From: Butyrivibrio proteoclasticus B316
GTDB taxonomy: Bacteria; Bacillota; Clostridia; Lachnospirales; Lachnospiraceae
Assembly (NCBI RefSeq): GCF_000145035.1
Contig: NC_014388.1
Span: 67,501-72,500 of the forward strand
Reading direction: 5' to 3'
DNA: 5,000 nucleotides
Positions 1 to 5,000 of the stretch are shown here, one piece after another. The stretch's first letter is position 1. Every line of letters begins with the position of its first letter. The translations under genes were made by a program, and so were the position numbers. Below the pieces are notes generated by a model, which saw nothing but the letters and a program-made list of their open reading frames with translations, did not search any database and was not told the DNA's origin.

Positions 1-1299
<1,299 letters not shown>

Positions 1300-1362
1300 A
1301 AGAAGGTTAGGAACAAGAAAGAGGTTAGGATTTAGATTATCAGTGTTCGGTTTTGAAGGTAC
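1300..1362 (+). other. post-23S spacer, probable 3' half of the pre-23S processing stem
   Basis: This stretch directly after the 23S 3' end holds no gene. It carries two copies of AGGTTAGGA (1304-1312 and 1322-1330), then GTGTTCGGTTTTGAAGGTAC (1343-1362). The reverse complement of the latter begins GTACCTTCAAAACCGAAC. From memory, this resembles the segment found in the 16S-23S spacer just upstream of the 23S gene in many clostridia. The inference is that the segment pairs with the pre-23S leader to form the long stem cut during 23S maturation. The partner lies upstream of the window and cannot be checked here. A 5S rRNA gene would normally be expected near this position in many bacteria, but none is visible. 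Confidence 0.5.
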
Positions 1363-1369
1363 AAAAAAG

Positions 1370-1392
1370 AAACACATGCATCGCATGTGTTT
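1370..1392 (+). terminator. hairpin between 23S and tRNA-Asp, possible weak terminator
   Basis: AAACACATGC (1370-1379) and GCATGTGTTT (1383-1392) are perfectly complementary around the three-base loop ATC. The 3' side ends in TTTT before GTGC, so on the + strand the U-tract is short and the terminator would be weak. On the - strand the stem is followed by a longer T-rich run (complement of 1361-1369). It may attenuate rRNA read-through into the tRNAs, or serve as a processing signal. Which of these applies is not decided by the sequence. Confidence 0.4.
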
Positions 1393-1394
1393 TG

Positions 1395-1403
1395 TGCTAT
1401 ATT
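1395..1403 (+). promoter_or_regulatory. candidate extended -10 promoter for the tRNA-Asp/tRNA-Thr pair
   Basis: TGCTATATT fits an extended -10 element (TG-n-TATATT), 10 bases upstream of the tRNA-Asp 5' end. No convincing -35 hexamer lies 16-18 bases upstream, where the arm of the 1370-1392 hairpin sits instead. If active, it would let the two tRNAs be made independently of the rRNA operon. Evidence is limited to the short motif and its position. Confidence 0.3.
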
Positions 1404-1413
1404 AATAGTATAA

Positions 1414-1487
1414 GGCCCGGTGGCTCAGCTGGTTAGAGCGCCGCCCTGTCACGGCGGAGGTCAGGGGTTCGAACCCCCTTCGGGTCG
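1414..1487 (+). tRNA. tRNA-Asp (anticodon GTC)
   Basis: A full 74-base cloverleaf can be folded. The acceptor stem is GGCCCGG (1414-1420) with TCGGGTC (1480-1486), and the D-stem is GCTC/GAGC. The anticodon stem is CCGCC/GGCGG around loop CTGTCAC with anticodon GTC at 1448-1450. The T-stem is AGGGG/CCCCT around TTCGAAC (1468-1474). The discriminator base is G (1487), as expected for aspartate tRNAs. The next bases are CTA, so the CCA end is not encoded and must be added by tRNA nucleotidyltransferase. The gene lies 114 bases after the 23S end and 26 bases before tRNA-Thr. Confidence 0.97.
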
Positions 1488-1490
1488 CTA

Positions 1491-1504
1491 ATAACGTATG
1501 TTAT
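1491..1504. repeat. small inverted repeat in the inter-tRNA spacer
   Basis: ATAAC (1491-1495) and GTTAT (1500-1504) can pair around GTAT in the 26-base AT-rich spacer between the tRNAs. It could help tRNA precursor processing, but a 5-bp AT-rich repeat may be chance. Confidence 0.25.
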
Positions 1505-1513
1505 ATTTTATAA

Positions 1514-1586
1514 GCCGATGTGGCTCAATTGGCAGAGCAGCTGATTTGTAATCAGCAGGTTAACGGTTCGAGTCCGCTCATCGGCT
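1514..1586 (+). tRNA. tRNA-Thr (anticodon TGT)
   Basis: A 73-base cloverleaf folds. The acceptor stem GCCGATG (1514-1520) pairs fully with CATCGGC (1579-1585), and the D-stem is GCTC/GAGC. The anticodon stem is GCTGA/TCAGC around TTTGTAA with anticodon TGT (1547-1549), which reads ACA and probably other ACN codons. The T-loop is TTCGAGT (1567-1573). The discriminator is T (1586) and CCA is not encoded. One flaw is visible: the T-stem AACGG/CCGCT has an A·C mismatch (1563 against 1577, tRNA positions 50 and 64). It is probably co-transcribed with tRNA-Asp and ends at the terminator 13 bases downstream. Confidence 0.96.
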
Positions 1587-1598
1587 CTAGGTAAAGAG

Positions 1599-1630
1599 AC
1601 AGATACAGCATTTGCTGTATCTGTTTTTTT
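1599..1630 (+). terminator. intrinsic terminator of the rRNA/tRNA unit
   Basis: An 11-bp perfect stem, ACAGATACAGC (1599-1609) with GCTGTATCTGT (1614-1624), closes a four-base ATTT loop. It is followed by an uninterrupted T-run to 1630. It sits 13 bases after tRNA-Thr and therefore ends the rrn-tRNA transcript. Confidence 0.93.
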
Positions 1631-1673
1631 ATATATATTAGGAAATCCCAAGGATTTCCTAATATATATAAAA
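1627..1673. repeat. perfect 22-bp inverted repeat (palindrome) with 3-base loop
   Basis: The left arm (1627-1648) and right arm (1652-1673) are exact reverse complements around the triplet CAA. The core reads AGGAAATCC-CAA-GGATTTCCT, and the outer arms are alternating TA. The left arm starts inside the T-run of the preceding terminator. Neither strand has a T-run after the stem, so it is not a standard intrinsic terminator. It could be a cruciform-forming site, a backup termination or RNA-stability hairpin, or a remnant of a small palindromic repeat element. Confidence 0.85.
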
Positions 1674-1722
1674 CGCTCCACTATGGATGTACACAGCAGC
1701 TGATTTTGTGAGAACATGATAC

Positions 1723-1751
1723 TTTTCTTTGTAGGGAAACACTTATATAAT
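1723..1751 (+). promoter_or_regulatory. candidate promoter of the 5'-nucleotidase gene
   Basis: A consensus -10 hexamer TATAAT is at 1746-1751, 40 bases before the start codon. At the 17-base spacing the -35 would be TTTTCT (1723-1728), which is a poor match, so the call rests mainly on the -10. A 6-bp dyad, ATAATT/AATTAT (1747-1752 and 1755-1760), overlaps the -10 and could bind a regulator, although AT-rich dyads are common by chance. The rest of the gene-free stretch at 1674-1722 shows no clear element other than a tRNA-Thr-like fragment. Confidence 0.45.
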
Positions 1752-1777
1752 TGAAATTATCAGAAAATTACAAAATT

Positions 1778-1782
1778 GGAGG
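1778..1782 (+). promoter_or_regulatory. ribosome binding site of the 5'-nucleotidase gene
   Basis: GGAGG lies 8 bases before ATG at 1791. An in-frame TTG at 1776 would place this site inside the coding region, so the site decides in favour of ATG 1791. The signal peptide then starts directly with MKK. Confidence 0.85.
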
Positions 1783-1790
1783 TTAGGTGT

Positions 1791-3446
1791 ATGAAAAAGG
1801 TTTTAAAAAATGTAGTATCAATTTTACTTGCATCGGCACTGGTTTTTACAACAAATGTAGCTACTATTACTTCTCATGCTGCAAATGTTGTAGCGGAGGT
1901 AAAATCAATTGCTGATGTTCCCGCCGATCTTTCCGGCAAGACTATTATTCTTCATTCAAATGATGTACATGGTGCAATTGGACGATACCCTTACATTGCT
2001 TCAGTTAAGCAGAATTTTCAGGGCAGGGGAGCTGAGGTTATTCTTGTTGATGCAGGCGATTATGCACAGGGAACTCCATATGTTGCGCAGACTAAAGGAT
2101 TAGATGCTATCATGGCAATGAATGCAGCTGGTTATGACATAGCCACTATAGGAAATCATGAATTTGACTACGGTATTCCACAGGTTAAGGCTAATCTTGC
2201 TGTAGCTAAGTTTAAAACAGTATGTGCTAATATTCTCGATGCTAACGGCAATTTATTTTTGACTCCTAATACTATGTATACAACAAAGTCTGGAATGAAA
2301 CTTGGCTTTTTTGGTGTTGATACACCTGAAACACAGACAAAGTCAAATCCTGCTCTTATAAAGGGATTAACTTTCCTTACCAAGAACGACTTATATGCAT
2401 GTGGACAGCAGCAAATTGATACCCTTAAAACTCAGGGAGCAGATTTTGTTGTTTGCCTTTCACATTTAGGCGTTGATAGTGAAGCAGAAAGAGAAGGTAT
2501 TAGTAGTAATGTTTTCTATAAGAAAACAAAAGGAATTGACATTTTGATCGATGGACATTCACATACAATTATGTCTGCAGAAGACAGAAAGGACCCTGTT
2601 ACTTCTACAGGAACAAAGCTACAGTCACTTGGTGTGGTAGTTATAGATAATGCAACCAAAACAGTTGAGGATAGTTATCTGTTAAATTACGATAAGCTTC
2701 AGCCAGAAGTTACTACAGAGGCTGTAACTACAGCTATCATTAAGAGAGTTGACAGAGAATACAATTCAGTATTTGCTAAGAGTGAAGTTAATCTTAATGG
2801 TGAAAAAGCTCCTGGAAATAGAACAGAAGAAACCAATATGGGTAACCTTGTTTCTGAAGCAATGCTGTGGTCTGTCCTTCAGCATGAGGGTTCTGTAACA
2901 GTTGATAAAGATCATGTTATAGCACTTACAAATGGTGGTGGACTTAGAGCTCCTATCAAGGCAGGAGATGTTACCAAGAAGGATATTAACACAGTTCTTC
3001 CTTTTGGAAATACAGTAGCTGTAGTATATGTAACAGGCGAGCAGCTTCTTGAAGCACTTGAAGCTTCTACATTCTGTACACCTGAGCCGGTAGGAGGATT
3101 CCCACAGACAACAGGAATTAAATTTACTGTTAACACAGCAAAGTCATTTGCTGCGGGTCAGGCTTACCCTGCTTCAACATATCATAAACCTGCAAGTATC
3201 AACAGAGTAACCATTGATAGTGTAAATGGTCAGCCATTTTCTAAGGATGATACATATGCTGTAGTAACTAATAATTTCGTTGCAGCCGGAGGAGATACAT
3301 ATTATTGTTTCAGTAGTTCAGGAACAACTTTTGACACGGGAATCCCTATGGATGAGGCTGTTATGGACTATGTAAAGACTCAGCTTCACGGAGTAATTGG
3401 TAGCGAGTATTCAAATCCTCGTGGAGACGTAACAATCATTAAATAA
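1791..3446 (+). CDS. secreted 5'-nucleotidase / 2',3'-cyclic phosphodiesterase family metallophosphatase
   Basis: This 551-residue exported enzyme is predicted to dephosphorylate extracellular nucleotides, and possibly 2',3'-cyclic nucleotides or UDP-sugars, supplying nucleosides and phosphate. Residues 1-30 form a Sec signal peptide: MKK, a hydrophobic core at about 8-20, and a likely cut after SHA at residue 30. The N-terminal metallophosphoesterase domain (about 50-290) has all metal-site motifs: SNDVHG (D58, H60), DAGD (D90), GNHEFDYG (N122, H123), LSHLG (H225) and DGHSHT (H256, H258). The C-terminal nucleotide-binding domain (about 325-510) has NGGGLRAPI (R386), LPFGNTV (F405) and NNFVAAGGDTY (F496, D502), which match the UshA base-stacking Phe pair and Asp. 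Length fits the UshA/YfkN family. No LPXTG, SLH or C-terminal membrane anchor is seen, so the protein is probably released or loosely wall-bound. It is transcribed alone, between terminators on both sides. The substrate cannot be fixed from sequence, so no symbol is given. Confidence 0.95.
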   Translation: MKKVLKNVVSILLASALVFTTNVATITSHAANVVAEVKSIADVPADLSGKTIILHSNDVHGAIGRYPYIASVKQNFQGRGAEVILVDAGDYAQGTPYVAQTKGLDAIMAMNAAGYDIATIGNHEFDYGIPQVKANLAVAKFKTVCANILDANGNLFLTPNTMYTTKSGMKLGFFGVDTPETQTKSNPALIKGLTFLTKNDLYACGQQQIDTLKTQGADFVVCLSHLGVDSEAEREGISSNVFYKKTKGIDILIDGHSHTIMSAEDRKDPVTSTGTKLQSLGVVVIDNATKTVEDSYLLNYDKLQPEVTTEAVTTAIIKRVDREYNSVFAKSEVNLNGEKAPGNRTEETNMGNLVSEAMLWSVLQHEGSVTVDKDHVIALTNGGGLRAPIKAGDVTKKDINTVLPFGNTVAVVYVTGEQLLEALEASTFCTPEPVGGFPQTTGIKFTVNTAKSFAAGQAYPASTYHKPASINRVTIDSVNGQPFSKDDTYAVVTNNFVAAGGDTYYCFSSSGTTFDTGIPMDEAVMDYVKTQLHGVIGSEYSNPRGDVTIIK

Positions 3447-3452
3447 AAGAGT

Positions 3453-3504
3453 AAAAAAGCTCCTTTTTCGTAGCAAAGCATCAGCTACAAAAAGGGGCTT
3501 TTTT
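3453..3504. terminator. strong, near-symmetric intrinsic terminator after the 5'-nucleotidase gene
   Basis: The outer stem is 16 bp (3453-3468 with 3489-3504; one G·U pair), starting AAAAAAGCTCC and ending GGGGCTTTTTT. After a bulged C (3469) the stem continues for 5 bp, GTAGC/GCTAC (3470-3474 with 3484-3488), closing a 9-base loop. The 3' T-run terminates the + strand transcript 6 bases after the stop codon. The 5' A-run would act as a T-run on the opposite strand, so it may work both ways. Confidence 0.93.
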
Positions 3505-3509
3505 AGTAT

Positions 3510-3552
3510 CTTTCTCAATTATTTATTGATGTCATCAAGAACATTGAGAAAG
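3510..3552. repeat. nested inverted repeat upstream of the C_GCAxxG_C_C gene
   Basis: CTTTCTCAAT (3510-3519) is an exact reverse complement of ATTGAGAAAG (3543-3552). Inside lies a second palindrome, TTGATG-T-CATCAA (3526-3538). It sits 60-100 bases before the start codon of the next gene and just upstream of its candidate promoter, which suits a regulator-binding site. No T-run follows, so it is not a terminator. No specific regulator is recognised. Confidence 0.6.
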
Positions 3553-3563
3553 AACTTTTACTA

Positions 3564-3591
3564 TTGAAAAGTTTTTCTAAAATGATAGTAT
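3564..3591 (+). promoter_or_regulatory. candidate promoter of the second gene cluster
   Basis: The -35 TTGAAA (3564-3569) is 16 bases from an extended -10, TGATAGTAT (hexamer 3586-3591). A split dyad, ACTAT/ATAGT with GAAAA/TTTTC nested inside it (3560-3589), spans the promoter and may be an operator. A start near 3598 would leave a leader of only about 14 bases, just enough to hold the GGAGG at 3599-3603, so the true start may differ. Confidence 0.45.
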
Positions 3592-3598
3592 TCCATAT

Positions 3599-3603
3599 GG
3601 AGG
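3599..3603 (+). promoter_or_regulatory. ribosome binding site of the C_GCAxxG_C_C gene
   Basis: GGAGG is 8 bases before ATG 3612, a canonical spacing that supports this start. Confidence 0.85.
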
Positions 3604-3611
3604 AATAATCA

Positions 3612-4076
3612 ATGACACGTAGAGAACTTGCAATGGCTAATTTTATGGAAGGATATAATTGTTCCCAATCAATTGTTTTAGCATTTTCTGATATGCTACA
3701 GCTTGATAAAGAAACGCTATTAAAGCTTGCATCATCATTTGGCGGTGGAATGGGACGACTTAGAGAGGTATGTGGTTCTGTCAGTGGAATGTTCATGGTG
3801 ATAGGTTTGCTTTACGGCTATGATGGACCTGAAACCGGGCAGATTAAGGCAGATCACTACGCTAGAGTACAGGAGCTTGCTCATAAATTTGAAGAAAAAC
3901 ATGGATCTATAGTATGTCGTGAATTATTAGGACTGAGTGTTCGTCATGATGTACCTGTTCCGGAAGCAAGAACGGTCCAGTATTACCAAAAACGTCCATG
4001 TCCTGAGATAATAGGAGATGCAGCTGAAATACTGGAACAATATATAAATGATAATCCAGTGATCAGTAGAGAATAA
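3612..4076 (+). CDS. C_GCAxxG_C_C family putative redox protein
   Basis: This 154-residue protein matches the family named for its conserved cysteine pattern. The cysteines are C17 in GYNCSQS near the N-terminus, C54 in FGGGMGRLREVCGSVSG, C102 in SIVCRELLG, and C130 in KRPCPEII. All four family positions are filled. The central motif reads CGSVSG rather than the eponymous GCAxxG arrangement, a variation that appears tolerated. Residues 55-70 are hydrophobic but probably form part of a folded core rather than a membrane span, and no signal peptide is seen, so it is likely cytoplasmic. The family is common in anaerobes and is thought to be redox-active or to hold a metal or cofactor through its cysteines, but no reaction is established. 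It is the first gene of a probable operon, 70 bases before a rhomboid gene with no terminator between. The start is fixed by a good ribosome binding site. Confidence 0.9.
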   Translation: MTRRELAMANFMEGYNCSQSIVLAFSDMLQLDKETLLKLASSFGGGMGRLREVCGSVSGMFMVIGLLYGYDGPETGQIKADHYARVQELAHKFEEKHGSIVCRELLGLSVRHDVPVPEARTVQYYQKRPCPEIIGDAAEILEQYINDNPVISRE

Positions 4077-4146
4077 CAGGCTGATAAAATCATTGAGGGT
4101 AAAATACCCGGATGCAATTCAGACACGAAAGGAAGCGGATTAGAAA

Positions 4147-4710
4147 ATGAAAAGACTAAAGGTAACATTTAACTCGCCAGTGGTTCTGGGGTTTATATTT
4201 ATTAGCTTTGGAGTTTTAGCACTGGGATTCCTGACAGGAAATCTCAGTAACCAGCTTCTTTTTATGACGTATCATTCTTCGCTTACAAATCCATTAACAT
4301 ACGTAAGATTTTTTACACATGTCTTTGGCCATAATGGGTGGGAACATTATATTGGTAACGCTGCATATATTCTTTTGTTGGGACCAATGCTGGAGGAAAA
4401 GTATGGTTCTAAGAGGATTATGCAGGTAATCGTGATCACCGCCATGGTTACAGGGCTCGTAAATTACATATTATTCTGGAATGTAGCGCTTTGCGGTGCA
4501 AGTGGTGTTGTATTTGCATTTATCCTGCTTACTTCCTTTACAAGTTTTAAAAATGGTGAGATTCCTTTGACTTTTATACTTGTGGCGATTATCTTCATTG
4601 GACAACAAATATACGATGGATTATTTCTTCAGGATGATATTTCGAATCTTTCACATATCCTCGGAGGCGTTATCGGTGCAGTTGTCGGATATAGGCTGAA
4701 TAAGAAATAA
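4147..4710 (+). CDS. rhomboid-family intramembrane serine protease
   Basis: This 187-residue membrane protein should cleave transmembrane helices of substrate proteins within the lipid bilayer. The catalytic dyad is visible: Ser119 in CGASGVVFAF (the GxSG motif) and His170 in NLSHILGGVIG. The accessory HxxxN motif is HYIGN (H67, N71), equivalent to H150 and N154 of GlpG, within the loop FGHNGWEH. About six hydrophobic segments occur, near residues 11-30, 68-82, 91-110, 114-130, 139-153 and 164-182. This is the compact six-helix core without extra N- or C-terminal domains. A lysine-rich tail ends the protein. The ribosome binding site is AGGAAG (4130-4135), slightly far from the ATG. It lies 70 bases after the C_GCAxxG_C_C gene and 41 before the DUF4298 gene. 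The substrate is unknown. With the dyad and HxxxN present it is probably active rather than a pseudoprotease. Confidence 0.93.
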   Translation: MKRLKVTFNSPVVLGFIFISFGVLALGFLTGNLSNQLLFMTYHSSLTNPLTYVRFFTHVFGHNGWEHYIGNAAYILLLGPMLEEKYGSKRIMQVIVITAMVTGLVNYILFWNVALCGASGVVFAFILLTSFTSFKNGEIPLTFILVAIIFIGQQIYDGLFLQDDISNLSHILGGVIGAVVGYRLNKK

Positions 4711-4751
4711 TACCTGTTGCTAGATAAGAAGTTTAAAGAGGTAGCGGAGAG

Positions 4752-5000
4752 ATGAACAATAGTTTTAATCATATTTCTGATATGGAGAATATTTTCGACG
4801 AAGTTTTGGATGCACAGTACCTCATAGAGAACGCGTTAAAAGAGTATAGAAACTTACAGAATAAAGTCAGAATGATTGAGGATTATTATAGCAGCAAACA
4901 GTGGATAAAAGATTTTGAGATGGATGAAAGAGGAGAGATTCCACCGGAAGTGAAACGTGGAGTACTTTCTGAAGATGGAATTTATAGAATGCTTGAGCGG
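4752..5000 (+). CDS. DUF4298 family protein, N-terminal part (runs off window)
   Basis: 83 codons are visible without a stop, so the 3' end lies beyond the window. The protein begins MNNSFNHISDMENIFDE. It is charged and mostly helical, with an N-terminal amphipathic region (about 10-48) that could form a coiled coil. The segment EDYYSSKQWIKDFE (about 44-57), then EIPPEVKRGVLSEDGIY (about 63-79), matches the pattern of the DUF4298 family from memory. These are small proteins of about 90-110 residues with no known function. Most of the protein is therefore probably in view. There is no signal peptide or membrane segment. The upstream GAGG (4738-4741) is 10 bases before the ATG and GGAG (4746-4749) is only 2 bases before it, so the former is the likelier ribosome binding site. 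It appears to be the third gene of the operon after the rhomboid gene. Confidence 0.85.
   Translation, partial: MNNSFNHISDMENIFDEVLDAQYLIENALKEYRNLQNKVRMIEDYYSSKQWIKDFEMDERGEIPPEVKRGVLSEDGIYRMLER

Noticed and set aside
1508..1717. A 69-codon minus-strand open frame
   Set aside because: It crosses tRNA-Thr, its terminator and the long palindrome; the repeated residues in its translation merely reflect the tRNA-like repeat.
1776..1790. TTG at 1776 as an upstream start for the nucleotidase
   Set aside because: It would put the GGAGG ribosome binding site inside the coding region and spoil the normal signal peptide start; ATG 1791 is well placed.
1909..3136. Short open frames in other frames within the nucleotidase gene
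   Set aside because: They are shadows of a gene whose motifs are complete in its own frame, and lack domains and ribosome binding sites.
3515..3796. A 93-codon minus-strand open frame over the promoter region and 5' end of the C_GCAxxG_C_C gene
   Set aside because: It overlaps a well supported gene and the regulatory region, has low-complexity Ser-rich sequence and no recognisable domain.
4097..4109. GGGT/ACCC hairpin in the 70-base gap before the rhomboid gene as a terminator
   Set aside because: The stem is only 4 bp and no T-run follows, so it should not separate the genes.
3983..4168. A 61-codon minus-strand open frame across the gap before the rhomboid gene
   Set aside because: It is antisense to the ends of two supported genes and has no recognisable features.

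Overview
The window looks like the chromosome of an anaerobic, low- to mid-GC Gram-positive bacterium, most likely a Lachnospiraceae member (Butyrivibrio/Roseburia-like). The grounds are the 23S rRNA sequence and its 3' flank, tRNA genes without encoded CCA, strong GGAGG ribosome binding sites, AT-rich intergenic DNA with long intrinsic terminators, and a C_GCAxxG_C_C family protein. The genus is an inference and cannot be settled from this window.

Positions 1 to about 1299 are the 3' 45% of a 23S rRNA gene (about E. coli position 1600 to the end). It includes domain IV, the whole peptidyl-transferase domain V and the sarcin-ricin loop. No 5S rRNA gene follows. Instead there is a spacer (1300-1413) whose sequence suggests the 3' half of the pre-23S processing stem, then a short hairpin with a possible extended -10 promoter. 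Next come tRNA-Asp(GTC) and tRNA-Thr(TGT), ended by a clean intrinsic terminator at 1599-1630.

Positions 1627-1790 are non-coding and hold a perfect 22-bp inverted repeat, a short echo of the tRNA-Thr anticodon arm and a candidate promoter. The first protein gene (1791-3446) encodes a secreted 5'-nucleotidase / 2',3'-cyclic phosphodiesterase-type enzyme of 551 residues. It is followed by a long, nearly symmetric terminator (3453-3504).

From 3612 onward lies a second probable transcription unit: a C_GCAxxG_C_C family putative redox protein (3612-4076), a small six-helix rhomboid-family intramembrane protease (4147-4710), and the start of a DUF4298 protein (4752 to the window edge). The gaps are short (70 and 41 bp), no terminator is visible between them, and all read in one direction, so they probably form an operon. 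Their joint function is unknown. Nothing in the window is a mobile element, CRISPR array or clear defence system. The most unusual elements are the palindromes, the absence of a 5S gene after the 23S, and the uncharacterised three-gene cluster.
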